From: DSXH01 sp020724325
GTDB taxonomy: Bacteria; Bacteroidota; Ignavibacteria; Ignavibacteriales; Melioribacteraceae
Reading direction: 5' to 3'
DNA: 64,000 nt
Assembly: GCA_040756515.1 (NCBI GenBank)
Contig: JBFLYW010000004.1
Coordinates: 105,839 to 169,838, forward strand
Shown here: piece by piece, positions 44,722-53,657 of the stretch
Numbering within the stretch: position 1 is the stretch's first letter
Layout: every line of letters begins with the position of its first letter
The notes under the pieces: model-generated
The model's database searches: none
The model's input: only the letters and a program-made list of their open reading frames with translations
Told to the model about the DNA's origin: nothing
Translations under genes and position numbers: made by a program

Positions 44722-45192
44722 ATGACAAAAATAATTCCAACACTTTTTATTGTCGCTTTGTTTGTCTGGGCGTGTGGCGGAGGTGAAAAAAACGAGCCTT
44801 CTTCCGGGAGCTCTGCTAAAGAAAAACTTGCACAAAGATTTGGATTAACTGCATTTGAGTATGAAAACGGAATTGGTCCAATAAAAGAAAAGATAGAACT
44901 AGGGGAGATTGACATGATAAAAGCCAAAAGCGGGGAAAAAATTTTCACCGAAAAATGTACTCAATGCCATAAACTTGATGAACGTTATACAGGACCAGCT
45001 CTTCGTGATGTAACTTCCCGAAAAACGCCTGAGTTTATTCTAAATCAAATACTAAACCCTGAAGAAATGACCAAGCGTCACCCCGAGGTTAAAAAAATGC
45101 TTGCTCAATATGCAACACAAATGACATTTCAAAATGTAAGCGAAGATGATGCGAAAGCAATTTTAGAATATCTCCGCTCAGTTAATAAATAA
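44722..45192 (+). CDS. Monoheme cytochrome c lipoprotein of the nos cluster
   Basis: A 156-residue lipoprotein (lipobox LFVWAC followed by GGGEKNEPSSGSS linker). The C-terminal cytochrome c domain has one heme motif, CTQCH (about 77-81), GPAL and a methionine-rich distal loop (MTKRHPEVKKMLAQYATQM). A cytochrome of this kind commonly precedes clade II nosZ and is the likely electron donor to it. AAGGGGCTAAT precedes the ATG. nosZ begins 12 bp downstream. Confidence 0.9.
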   Translation: MTKIIPTLFIVALFVWACGGGEKNEPSSGSSAKEKLAQRFGLTAFEYENGIGPIKEKIELGEIDMIKAKSGEKIFTEKCTQCHKLDERYTGPALRDVTSRKTPEFILNQILNPEEMTKRHPEVKKMLAQYATQMTFQNVSEDDAKAILEYLRSVNK

Positions 45193-45204
45193 AACAAGGA
45201 GAAA

Positions 45205-47151
45205 ATGATGAAGGCGAAAAGAGTTCTAATTTCATTAATCAGTTTTCTTGCCGCTGCTGTACTATTTCATAATTGTTCCGGTAACGGCGACTCATCAAAT
45301 TTCAGTGATGCAGCCGGCAAAGTTTATGTAGCACCAGGATCGTATGATGAATATTACGCATTCATGTCGGGCGGATTTAGTGGGCAGGTGGGTGTATACG
45401 GACTTCCATCGGGAAGATTGTTTAGGGAAATTTCTGTTTTCTCACAGGACCCGGAAACGGGTTATGGTTACTCTGAAGAGAGCAAAGCAATGTTAATGAC
45501 TTCCTACGGATTTGTACCATGGGATGATGCACACCATCCATCGCTTTCGATGACAAACGCCGAACATGACGGCAGATGGCTTTTTATAAATGGAAATAAT
45601 ACTCCACGAATAGCTAGGATCGATTTAAAATCATTTGAAACTGTAGAAATTATTGAAACACCTAATTCAGGCGGCAACCACGCCTCTCCATTTGTAACAG
45701 AAAACACAGAGTATGTAGTAGCATCAACACGGTTCAGTGTTCCGATAATTAATAAGGATGTTCCAATAAGTACATACAAAGAGAATTTTGGCGGCACCAT
45801 CTCTTTTATTAGCGTAAATAATAATTCCGGTAAAATGAATTTGGCATTTCAAATATTAGTACCGGGATTTAACTATGATTTAGCTCGACCCGGCAAAGGT
45901 CCATCGCATGGATGGGCTTTCTTTACATCTTATAATAGTGAAAGAGCAAATACATTACTGGAAATAAACGCTTCCCAAAATGACAAAGATTTTATTGCTG
46001 CAGTAAATTGGAAAAAGGCAGAAGAGTATGTTAAGCAAGGTAAAGCTAAACAGATGAATACAGAGTATTTTAGAAATTATTATGACGAGGAAAAACAAAC
46101 TGCGTATTCCGAAGTGAATAAAAAAGTTCTGGTGCTTGATCCCAAAGATTGTCCGGGATTGATCTATTATTTACCAACACCAAAATCACCACACGGAGTT
46201 GATATAGATCCAACCGGTGAATATATAGCAGCCGGTGGAAAACTTGCCGCGGTTATTCCGGTTCATTCATTCGCTAAAATGATAAAGGCAATTGAAGAAA
46301 AACAATTTGAAGGCGAGATAGAAGGAATTCCGATTCTAAAATATGATTCGGTTATAGCTGGCGAAGTTGAAGACCCGGGTTTAGGGCCGCTGCATACCGA
46401 ATTTGACGGCGAGGGCTTCGGGTATACCTCGGCATTCATATCATCTGAAATTGTAAAGTGGAAAATTGGAACCTGGGAGGTTGTTGATAGAATTCCAACT
46501 TATTATTCTATTGGTCACTTAATGATACCGGGCGGCGATACAAAAAAACCATGGGGTAAATATGTCGTTGCGTTAAACAAAATAACAAAAGACAGATATT
46601 TACCAACAGGACCAGAACTGACTCAATCTGCTCAGCTTATTGATATTAGCGGCGACAAAATGAAATTGCTCTTAGATTTTCCAACAACGGGCGAACCACA
46701 TTATGCACAAGCAATTCCATCAGAAATTCTGATGAAGAATTCCAAAAAGATTTATGAGCTGGAGAAAAACAAAAATCCACGCGCAATTAAAAGTGAAAAA
46801 GAAACACGTGTTGAAAGGGAAGGTAATGTTGTTCGTGTTTACCTATCTGCTTCTCGTTCTCATTTTAAACCCGATAATATTGAAGGAATTAAAGTCGGAG
46901 ATAAGGTTTATTTCCACGTAACAAACTTAGAGCAGGATTGGGATATACCTCACGGATTCGCAATAAAAGGGCTTAACAATGCCGAGTTATTAATAATGCC
47001 CGGACAAACCAAATCCATTTTGTGGGAGCCGAAGTTAGCAGGAGTATATCCTTTCTACTGCACTGACTTCTGCTCGGCTCTGCATCAGGAGATGTCTGGT
47101 TATGTAAGGGTATCACCTTCTAACAGCAATGTTCAGATTTCTTATAATTAA
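45205..47151 (+). CDS. nosZ: Nitrous oxide reductase, clade II (Sec-type) NosZ
   Basis: A 648-residue reductase converting N2O to N2 in the periplasm. The leader is Sec-type (VLISLISFLAAAVLF, with a possible lipidated Cys in HNCSG) and has no twin-arginine motif, which marks clade II. The seven-bladed propeller carries the CuZ histidines (DDAHHPS, GGNHAS, PSHGW, SPHGVD, PLHTEFDG, GEPHYA). The C-terminal cupredoxin has the CuA motif CTDFCSALHQEM and an upstream HGF histidine. AAGGAGAAA precedes the ATG. Genes for its donor, copper delivery and ABC assembly system surround it. Confidence 0.97.
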   Translation: MMKAKRVLISLISFLAAAVLFHNCSGNGDSSNFSDAAGKVYVAPGSYDEYYAFMSGGFSGQVGVYGLPSGRLFREISVFSQDPETGYGYSEESKAMLMTSYGFVPWDDAHHPSLSMTNAEHDGRWLFINGNNTPRIARIDLKSFETVEIIETPNSGGNHASPFVTENTEYVVASTRFSVPIINKDVPISTYKENFGGTISFISVNNNSGKMNLAFQILVPGFNYDLARPGKGPSHGWAFFTSYNSERANTLLEINASQNDKDFIAAVNWKKAEEYVKQGKAKQMNTEYFRNYYDEEKQTAYSEVNKKVLVLDPKDCPGLIYYLPTPKSPHGVDIDPTGEYIAAGGKLAAVIPVHSFAKMIKAIEEKQFEGEIEGIPILKYDSVIAGEVEDPGLGPLHTEFDGEGFGYTSAFISSEIVKWKIGTWEVVDRIPTYYSIGHLMIPGGDTKKPWGKYVVALNKITKDRYLPTGPELTQSAQLIDISGDKMKLLLDFPTTGEPHYAQAIPSEILMKNSKKIYELEKNKNPRAIKSEKETRVEREGNVVRVYLSASRSHFKPDNIEGIKVGDKVYFHVTNLEQDWDIPHGFAIKGLNNAELLIMPGQTKSILWEPKLAGVYPFYCTDFCSALHQEMSGYVRVSPSNSNVQISYN

Positions 47152-47165
47152 TAATCTTTGAAAAC

Positions 47166-47190
47166 GAGCGGGGAATTTTTAAGCCCGCTC
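47166..47190 (+). promoter_or_regulatory. Hairpin between nosZ and downstream nos genes
   Basis: A GAGCGGG / CCCGCTC stem (7 bp, 11-nt loop) stands 14 bp after the nosZ stop and 27 bp before the next start. No T-run follows (TGCTTTCAAA), so it looks like an mRNA processing or stability element, or a leaky terminator. Either could make nosZ more abundant than the assembly genes. Confidence 0.55.
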
Positions 47191-47216
47191 TGCTTTCAAA
47201 TTGAAGGCGCGGTAAA

Positions 47217-47795
47217 ATGAACAGATTGTCAAAATATTTAATGATAGGGGCTTCGCTGATATTAGTACTGGTATTTCTTTTCCCTATATGGAATATAGAC
47301 TTAGATGCTCCTCAATATCCTGAAGGAATCGGTTTACGAATATGGGTTAATCAAATTACTGGTGAAAAAGAATTTGATCTAAAAAATCTTAATGGACTCA
47401 ACCACTATATTGGGATGAAACCAATTGAACCGGATACTATTAAGGAATTGAAATACATGCCATTTATTCTTGCATTTTTTATCGGCTCGGGATTATTGGT
47501 TTCATTTCTAAATAGAAAATTTGTTTCTGCCTGGATTGCCGCTTTGTTAATAATAATGTCTATCGGGCTGTACGATTTTTACTTATGGGGATATGATTAC
47601 GGACATAACTTAAATCCTACCGCACCAATTAAAGTACCCGGTATGAGTTATCAGCCGCCAGTTATAGGGACAAAAAAATTATTAAATATAACAGCCACAT
47701 CTCTTCCGGGGATAGGCAGCTTTATAATTTTTGTTTCCGGATCTATGGCGGCTGCATCTTTTATACTTGATAAAAGAGGAAATAAAGTATTATGA
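47217..47795 (+). CDS. Membrane protein of clade II nos cluster
   Basis: A 192-residue membrane protein with about four hydrophobic helices (about 9-25, 85-100, 108-125, 165-185). A conserved-looking periplasmic stretch lies between the first two (DAPQYPEGIGLRIWVNQITGEKEFDLKNLNGLNHYIGMK). Proteins like this regularly follow nosZ in clade II clusters but have no assigned function; NosZ copper loading or electron supply is plausible. Its end overlaps nosL by 4 bp (ATGA). Confidence 0.7.
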   Translation: MNRLSKYLMIGASLILVLVFLFPIWNIDLDAPQYPEGIGLRIWVNQITGEKEFDLKNLNGLNHYIGMKPIEPDTIKELKYMPFILAFFIGSGLLVSFLNRKFVSAWIAALLIIMSIGLYDFYLWGYDYGHNLNPTAPIKVPGMSYQPPVIGTKKLLNITATSLPGIGSFIIFVSGSMAAASFILDKRGNKVL

Positions 47796-48241
47796 AAAAA
47801 ATTTTATTGGCAACAATTTTTTTGCTGGTAATATCTATTGCCATTTCCTGTCAGTCCGGACCGGAACCGATAGCGTATGGTGAAGATAACTGCGCCAACT
47901 GCATGATGACAATATCCGATCCTAAATACGGATCAGAATTGATATCGGATAAAGGAAAAATTTTCAAGTTCGATTCCATTGAATGCCTTGCAGATTATTC
48001 TACAAAAGTTGACTCAAAAACAGTTAGATCTATGTGGGTCACAGACTTTTCTGCTAAAGGAAATTTCCTTAATGCAAAGGATGCAAGGTTTTTAAGAAGC
48101 GATAATCTTAGAAGTCCAATGGGACTAAACTTAAGCGCACATAAGAATAACGAGGAATTAAACTTAGTAAAGTCAGAAGTCAGCGGTGAAATTTACAGAT
48201 GGAACGAGTTAGTAAAATATGTTAAGTCAAAATGGAATTAA
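47792..48241 (+). CDS. nosL: NosL copper-chaperone lipoprotein
   Basis: A 149-residue lipoprotein (lipobox IAISC). The N-terminal copper-binding motif NCANCMM is present, followed by the NosL alpha/beta domain (ISDPKYGSELISDKGKIFKFDSIECLADY). NosL delivers Cu(I) to NosZ for CuZ assembly. The length agrees with the family. Translationally coupled to the upstream membrane protein. Confidence 0.92.
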   Translation: MKKILLATIFLLVISIAISCQSGPEPIAYGEDNCANCMMTISDPKYGSELISDKGKIFKFDSIECLADYSTKVDSKTVRSMWVTDFSAKGNFLNAKDARFLRSDNLRSPMGLNLSAHKNNEELNLVKSEVSGEIYRWNELVKYVKSKWN

Positions 48242-48275
48242 ATATTGCCGGACGATTCTCCATAATTTATTGTTA

Positions 48276-49526
48276 ATGGGATATCAGAAAAGCATTTCGG
48301 TTTCACTTCTGATAATAATTTTCTTTTTATCAATTCCGGTTATCCCGGCTAAATCGTTTCTCGTTGGTTCAAATAATTATTTCAAAACCATACAATCCGT
48401 ATTAACTGCCGCACAGGATGGCGATACAATACTTGTTGAAAAGGGAGTATACAAAGAAAATACGCTTATTATAAAAAAGTCGGTTAAAATAATCGGGTTA
48501 GGATTTCCGGTTCTATCAGGAGAGAATAAATATGAGATAATGAAAATAAAATCTGATGATGTTTTAATAAGAGGATTTCTTTTTAAAGATAGCGGAATAA
48601 ATTTTATTTACGATAATGCGGCTGTAAAACTGGACAGTGTTAAAAACTGCATAATAGAAGAGAACATATTTTCTAACAACTTTTTTGGAATTTACTTATC
48701 CAGAGCAAGCAGCTGTAAGATACTTAATAATAAACTGGAAGCATTTAATACGAAAGAAACTTACTCCGGCAACGGAATACATTTATGGCAGTGCCGCGGC
48801 ATGATAATTAAGAACAATAAAATAAATGGTCATCGCGACGGGATCTATTTCGAGTTCGTAAAAAATAGTGAAATTGAACAAAACCAAAGCGAAGCAAACT
48901 TACGATACGGACTTCACTTTATGTTTTCGGATAGCTGCAGATACGCTCATAATAACTTTACGAAGAACGGCTCTGGAGTAGCGGTGATGTTTACTAAAAA
49001 TGTTGATATGCACAACAATAGATTCGAATATAATTGGGGCGGTGCGGCGTTTGGACTTCTTTTAAAAGATATTTCGGATAGTAAAATATACCGCAATCAA
49101 TTTCTGAAAAACTCGTGCGCAATATATTTTGAGGGATGCAACAGGGTTAATACATTCGAAAATAATTTTGCAGAAAACGGGACGGCAATAAGATTAATGG
49201 CAAATTCTATGGATAATATTTTTGCAAGAAATAACTTTATAAGCAATTCGTTTGATGTTAGCACAAACAGCACAAGAAGTTATAATTCTTTTGAATTCAA
49301 TTACTGGTCCGAATACAAAGGTTATGATCTAAATAATGACGGTTTCGGCGATATTCCTTATCGTCCCGTTAAATTATTTTCAATAATTATCGAAAAGAAC
49401 CGTCCGGCGTTAATTTTATTAAGAAGCTTGTTTGTTGATATTCTTAATGTTGCAGAAAATATTTTTCCTTCACTAACCCCAAAAACTTTGTTGGATATAA
49501 AACCAAAGATGAGAAAGTACCTATGA
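48276..49526 (+). CDS. nosD: NosD, periplasmic beta-helix assembly protein
   Basis: A 416-residue secreted right-handed parallel beta-helix of the NosD/CASH family. I prefer the ATG at 48276, which begins a signal peptide (YQKSISVSLLIIIFFLSIPVIPAKS); an earlier ATG at 48219 lies inside nosL and adds 19 residues. Repeated NNxF/NxI motifs and periodic hydrophobic residues form the helix coils. NosD works with the NosFY ABC transporter to supply sulfur for the CuZ [4Cu-S] centre. The stop overlaps nosF by 4 bp. Confidence 0.93.
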   Translation: MGYQKSISVSLLIIIFFLSIPVIPAKSFLVGSNNYFKTIQSVLTAAQDGDTILVEKGVYKENTLIIKKSVKIIGLGFPVLSGENKYEIMKIKSDDVLIRGFLFKDSGINFIYDNAAVKLDSVKNCIIEENIFSNNFFGIYLSRASSCKILNNKLEAFNTKETYSGNGIHLWQCRGMIIKNNKINGHRDGIYFEFVKNSEIEQNQSEANLRYGLHFMFSDSCRYAHNNFTKNGSGVAVMFTKNVDMHNNRFEYNWGGAAFGLLLKDISDSKIYRNQFLKNSCAIYFEGCNRVNTFENNFAENGTAIRLMANSMDNIFARNNFISNSFDVSTNSTRSYNSFEFNYWSEYKGYDLNNDGFGDIPYRPVKLFSIIIEKNRPALILLRSLFVDILNVAENIFPSLTPKTLLDIKPKMRKYL

Positions 49527-50227
49527 TTAAAATTGAGAACTTAAGAAAAAGATTTGGATGGTTAGATGCGCTGATAAATGTTTCCATGGAAATAGAAAGC
49601 GGCTCAATTACATATTTAGTAGGACCTAACGCTTCTGGCAAAACAACATTAATAAAATCAATTCTTGGATTAGTGAAGCCAACTAACGGTGCAATATTTT
49701 TAGACGGTGAAAGGTTGAACGGAAATTTCACTTACCGTGAAAAGATCGGCTACATGCCACAGATTGCAAGCTTCCCGGAAAATTTAACCGTAGAAGAAAT
49801 CGTCAATATGATTAAAAACTTACGGGAAAACACAAAAACATACGATTATGAATTAATCGATAAATTTAATCTTCAGAAAGAATTTAAGAAGAGGTTGAAA
49901 AATCTATCTGGCGGAACGAGACAAAAGGTTAATGCATGTATCGCTTTCCTCTTCAATCCGCAGTTACTAATACTCGATGAACCGACCGCCGGTTTAGACC
50001 CTGTATCAAGCAGCTTATTGAAAGACAAGATTATCAAAGAACACAACAACGGTAAGACAATTATTTTTACTTCGCACATTCTAAGCGAACTGGAAGAACT
50101 TGCAGAACAGGTTGTATTTCTACTAGAGGGACAAATCCGGTTTAACGGAACCATAAATAAACTTATCAACTCAACTGAAAAACAGAATTTGGAAAGAGCC
50201 ATTGCTTCTATTATGACGGGTAACTGA
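49523..50227 (+). CDS. nosF: NosF, ABC transporter ATPase
   Basis: A 234-residue ABC ATPase with Walker A GPNASGKTT (about 34-42), Q-loop, signature LSGGTRQKV, Walker B LLILDEPTAGLDP and H-loop (TSHIL). It powers the NosY permease for sulfur delivery to NosZ. ATGA overlap with nosD and one-base spacing to nosY indicate translational coupling. Confidence 0.95.
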   Translation: MIKIENLRKRFGWLDALINVSMEIESGSITYLVGPNASGKTTLIKSILGLVKPTNGAIFLDGERLNGNFTYREKIGYMPQIASFPENLTVEEIVNMIKNLRENTKTYDYELIDKFNLQKEFKKRLKNLSGGTRQKVNACIAFLFNPQLLILDEPTAGLDPVSSSLLKDKIIKEHNNGKTIIFTSHILSELEELAEQVVFLLEGQIRFNGTINKLINSTEKQNLERAIASIMTGN

Positions 50228-50228
50228 A

Positions 50229-51017
50229 ATGAAAATATTATTCAAAATAATCCTGTATCAAATACATGATATTTCCAGAAGCAGGTGGATTTTATTCTAC
50301 ACAGTATTTTATTTAATACTTACATACGGATTGATTCAGTTTTCTAATGACCAATCTAAAATAATATTAAGCTTGTTAAACGTGGCGCTTATGATTATTC
50401 CGCTGGTTTCAATAATCTTTGGAACTGTTTACTTATACAACAACAAAGATTATATAATATTGATTTTATCACAGCCGATAAAAAGAAATATTCTCTACCT
50501 GGGTTTATATCTTGGATTAGTAATTCCTCTTGTGCTCAGTTTTTTTATCGGCACGTTAATCCCGCTGGTTTTTTTAAGCCGGGATATTCTGTTTCAAATT
50601 CCATTATTATTTTTGTTTATTACCGGATTGTTCCAGACTTCCATTTTTGTTTCGGTCTCTTTTTTAATAGCAACATGGAATGACAACAAGATACTGGGGC
50701 TTGGTTTATCAATTTTTGCATGGCTCTTGTTTTCTGTATTGTATGACGGGTTATTATTGTTGATGATAAACGTTTTTCAAAATTATCCGCTGGAAAAAGC
50801 ATTAATCGGATTTTCGATTTTAAACCCGGTTGATCTGGCAAGAATTTTAGTCACCCTTAAACTTGATGTGGCAGCTCTTATGGGATATACCGGCGCGGTG
50901 TTTCAAAAATTTTTTAATACTAACTTAGGAACGGGGATTTCCATTTTTTCATTAACAGCATGGACTATTATTCCATTGATAATTGGTAAAGCAAAATTTT
51001 CAAGAAAAGATTTTTAG
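50229..51017 (+). CDS. nosY: NosY, ABC transporter permease
   Basis: A 262-residue integral membrane protein with six hydrophobic segments, of the ABC-2 permease type. Its position right after nosF and its length agree with NosY. The N-terminal cytoplasmic helix (ILYQIHDISRSRW) matches the family's coupling region in character. It forms the membrane part of the NosDFY complex. Confidence 0.92.
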   Translation: MKILFKIILYQIHDISRSRWILFYTVFYLILTYGLIQFSNDQSKIILSLLNVALMIIPLVSIIFGTVYLYNNKDYIILILSQPIKRNILYLGLYLGLVIPLVLSFFIGTLIPLVFLSRDILFQIPLLFLFITGLFQTSIFVSVSFLIATWNDNKILGLGLSIFAWLLFSVLYDGLLLLMINVFQNYPLEKALIGFSILNPVDLARILVTLKLDVAALMGYTGAVFQKFFNTNLGTGISIFSLTAWTIIPLIIGKAKFSRKDF

Positions 51018-51044
51018 TATTTACACACACATTATAGGATAACA

Positions 51045-51878
51045 ATGATAAGAGAGATAATTAAAATAGATGAAGAGTTATGCGACGGATGCGGCGTATG
51101 CGTTCCCGCTTGTGCAGAAGGCGCTCTTCAAATTATAGACGGCAAAGCTAGATTGATTAGCGATCTCTTCTGCGATGGGCTTGGTGCTTGTATTTCCGAG
51201 TGTCCGCACGGCGCAATTACAATCGAAACAAGAGAAGCTGAACCGTATAACGAAGCAATAGTTATGGAAACTATTGCAAAGGGAGGAGCGAACGTAATTA
51301 AAGCCCATCTTAAACACTTACGCGATCACAAAGAATTTGAATATTTTGCACAGGCCGTTGATTATTTGAATGACCATAAGATTGCTGTACCCTTACTTGA
51401 TGATGAAGTAAAAGATAAACAGAATGCCGGCTCGTGTCCGGGCAGTCAACAAAAAACTATTGCGGCAGCCGAAGTATCTGATATCGGAATTAGAACCTCA
51501 CAATTGACTAACTGGCCAATACAGATGCATCTTATTAATCCGGCAGCTGCATACTTTAGACAATCCGATCTGCTTCTTGCTGCTGATTGTTGCGCCTTTG
51601 CATACGGCGAGTTTCACAAGGATTTTATGAAAGGAAAAACACTTTCAATTGCTTGTCCCAAACTCGATTCCAACAAGCAGATTTATCTTGATAAACTGAT
51701 CACATTAATGAATGAGTCAAAAGTAAAGTCAATAACCGTTATGGTTATGGAAGTTCCTTGCTGCGGCGGATTGGTTCAGCTTGTTTCTCAGGCAAGAGAG
51801 TATTCAGAAAATGAAATCCCGGTTAAAGTATTTGTTATTGGAATAAATGGTAATATCGTAAAAGAAGTTGAGCTATAA
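51045..51878 (+). CDS. Two-cluster ferredoxin-like protein with CCGG motif
   Basis: A 277-residue cytoplasmic Fe-S protein. The N-terminal ~60 residues hold a 2[4Fe-4S]-type domain: CDGCGVCVPAC and CDGLGACISEC, the second with the LGAC variant spacing. A linker and a ~150-residue C-terminal domain follow with DCCAFAYG, ACPKLD and CCGG (about residue 241). Related ferredoxins occur near hybrid-cluster protein and nitrosative-stress genes. It is 27 bp after nosY, suggesting a redox or NO-defence role tied to N2O respiration; this is inferred. Confidence 0.78.
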   Translation: MIREIIKIDEELCDGCGVCVPACAEGALQIIDGKARLISDLFCDGLGACISECPHGAITIETREAEPYNEAIVMETIAKGGANVIKAHLKHLRDHKEFEYFAQAVDYLNDHKIAVPLLDDEVKDKQNAGSCPGSQQKTIAAAEVSDIGIRTSQLTNWPIQMHLINPAAAYFRQSDLLLAADCCAFAYGEFHKDFMKGKTLSIACPKLDSNKQIYLDKLITLMNESKVKSITVMVMEVPCCGGLVQLVSQAREYSENEIPVKVFVIGINGNIVKEVEL

Positions 51879-51892
51879 TCAAAAGGTGAATA

Positions 51893-53128
51893 ATGAGTGA
51901 ACTAATAAACAATCAAAGAAATCGGATTGATCAATTAAAAAGGCTCATCCTTGATTTGCACAGTGGCAGTTCAGTTGAAGAAACAAAATCCAAATTGAAA
52001 AAATTGCTTGGAAGCGTTCCTTACGGCGATGTTGTTCGGGCAGAAGAGGAATTAATTGCTGATGGACTTGACCGCGAAGAAGTATTAAAGTTCTGCGACC
52101 TTCACACCGAAGCATTAAAAGGAAATATCGATTTAACACTCGCAAAGCAGATTCCAGAAGGTCATCCGGTGGATACGTTCGTCAAAGAGAATAAAGAAAT
52201 TCAAAAAGTAATTAACGGAATCAAAAATTTGTTTCATGAATTTCAAAAAGGAAATAAACAGGGAAACGCTTCCGATTTGCTTTCGGCGATAAACGAAAAT
52301 TTCAACGCACTTATGGATATCGAAAAACATTACTTAAGAAAAGAAAATCTGCTGTTTCCTTTCCTGGAAAAGCATCAGATAACCGGACCGCCGATTGTTA
52401 TGTGGGGCAAACACGATGAAATTAGAGAATTCTTGAAATCCTGTTTTCAGCTTTTTGCTAACAAGGATGATGCTGAGGCAGAGGTTGTTAATGGTTTTAT
52501 TGAATTAATGTTTTCGCCTACATTACTCGCAATTGAAGAAATGATATTTAAAGAGGAGCAGATTCTCTTTCCGATGTGCATGGATACGCTTACCGAGATT
52601 GAGTGGTACGACATTTACCAGCAGAGCGATGAAATTGGTTACTGCTTGTATTCACCGGATACAAAGTGGGAGCCGACTTTTTCAATTAATGAAGCCCCTA
52701 AAACTGATTCATCCGACAAAATAAAATTTGAGAATGGAACACTTAACCGAGAAGAGCTGGAAGCTATTTTCAACAGCATCCCGCTCGATATAACATTTGT
52801 GGATAAGGATGATAAAGTTAAATTCTTTTCGCACGGAACAGATAGAATTTTCCAGAGACCAAAAGCTGTTCTAGGAAGACAGGTTCAATACTGCCATCCG
52901 CCGTCAAGTGTTCATATTGTTAATCAGATTGTCGAGGATTTCAAATCTGGCAGACAAAATTCAGCTAAATTCTGGATTAATTTCCAGGGCAAATACGTTC
53001 ACATTGCCTATTACGCTGTTAGAAACAATAACGGCGAATACCTTGGAACACTTGAAGTCACCCACGATATTAACGAATACAGAAATATAGACGGCGAAAG
53101 GAGAATATTACAATATGACAAGCAATAA
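51893..53128 (+). CDS. DUF438-hemerythrin-PAS protein
   Basis: A 411-residue cytoplasmic protein. DUF438 covers about residues 10-80 (LKRLILDLHSGSSVEETKSKLKKLL). A hemerythrin-like bundle follows at about 95-255, with candidate iron ligands in GHPVD, HYLRKENLLFPFLEKH, GKHDEIREF and EEMIFKEEQILFP. A PAS domain lies at about 285-405 (IPLDITFVDKDDKVKFFSHG). This architecture is a presumed O2/NO or redox sensor of unknown output. It sits 14 bp after the ferredoxin and overlaps the next gene by 14 bp. Confidence 0.88.
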   Translation: MSELINNQRNRIDQLKRLILDLHSGSSVEETKSKLKKLLGSVPYGDVVRAEEELIADGLDREEVLKFCDLHTEALKGNIDLTLAKQIPEGHPVDTFVKENKEIQKVINGIKNLFHEFQKGNKQGNASDLLSAINENFNALMDIEKHYLRKENLLFPFLEKHQITGPPIVMWGKHDEIREFLKSCFQLFANKDDAEAEVVNGFIELMFSPTLLAIEEMIFKEEQILFPMCMDTLTEIEWYDIYQQSDEIGYCLYSPDTKWEPTFSINEAPKTDSSDKIKFENGTLNREELEAIFNSIPLDITFVDKDDKVKFFSHGTDRIFQRPKAVLGRQVQYCHPPSSVHIVNQIVEDFKSGRQNSAKFWINFQGKYVHIAYYAVRNNNGEYLGTLEVTHDINEYRNIDGERRILQYDKQ

Positions 53129-53636
53129 AATTGATATTACACCAAAAACTTTAGTAGGAGATTTATTAAATGCGTATCCAGAGCTCGAAGAAAAATTGAT
53201 AGAAATTGCGCCTGTTTTTAAGAAATTAAAAAACCCTGTTCTAAGGAAAACAATTGCAAAAGTTACTACTCTTAAACAAGCTGCGGTTGTTGGAAATGTT
53301 TCTATTTCAGAAATGATAAACCGTTTGAGAAAAGCAGTTGATCAGGAAGAAACTCTGCTAATAGAAGAACCTTCGGCTGTTAAACCAAAACCCGATTGGG
53401 TAAAGAACGACAAAATTAAGTTTGAGTACGATGCATCAATAGACCTTGAAAGCGGTATTCATCCTGCTGCAAAGGTTACAAAGGACGTGCTGCAATTACA
53501 AGGCGATGAAATCTATCTGCTAATAACTCCTTTTATTCCGGCGCCATTGATTAAAATACTTGAGGATAAAGGGCTTGTTACATTTACCGAGAAGCGTAGT
53601 GAGTCCTCTTTTTATACTTATATAAAAATGAATTAG
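53115..53636 (+). CDS. DUF1858-DUF2249 protein
   Basis: A 173-residue cytoplasmic protein. The N-terminal ~70 residues fit DUF1858 (DITPKTLVGDLLNAYPELEEKLIEIAPVFKKL), a ScdA_N-like helical domain. The C-terminal ~75 residues fit DUF2249 (LDLESGIHPAAKV...LLITPFIPAPLIKILEDKG), a TusA-like fold. Such proteins accompany hemerythrin/RIC and NO-related genes. The exact function is unknown. The 14-bp overlap with the DUF438 gene suggests coupled expression. Confidence 0.82.
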   Translation: MTSNKIDITPKTLVGDLLNAYPELEEKLIEIAPVFKKLKNPVLRKTIAKVTTLKQAAVVGNVSISEMINRLRKAVDQEETLLIEEPSAVKPKPDWVKNDKIKFEYDASIDLESGIHPAAKVTKDVLQLQGDEIYLLITPFIPAPLIKILEDKGLVTFTEKRSESSFYTYIKMN

Positions 53637-53657
53637 ATAAAAATTTCTATTGAAAGT

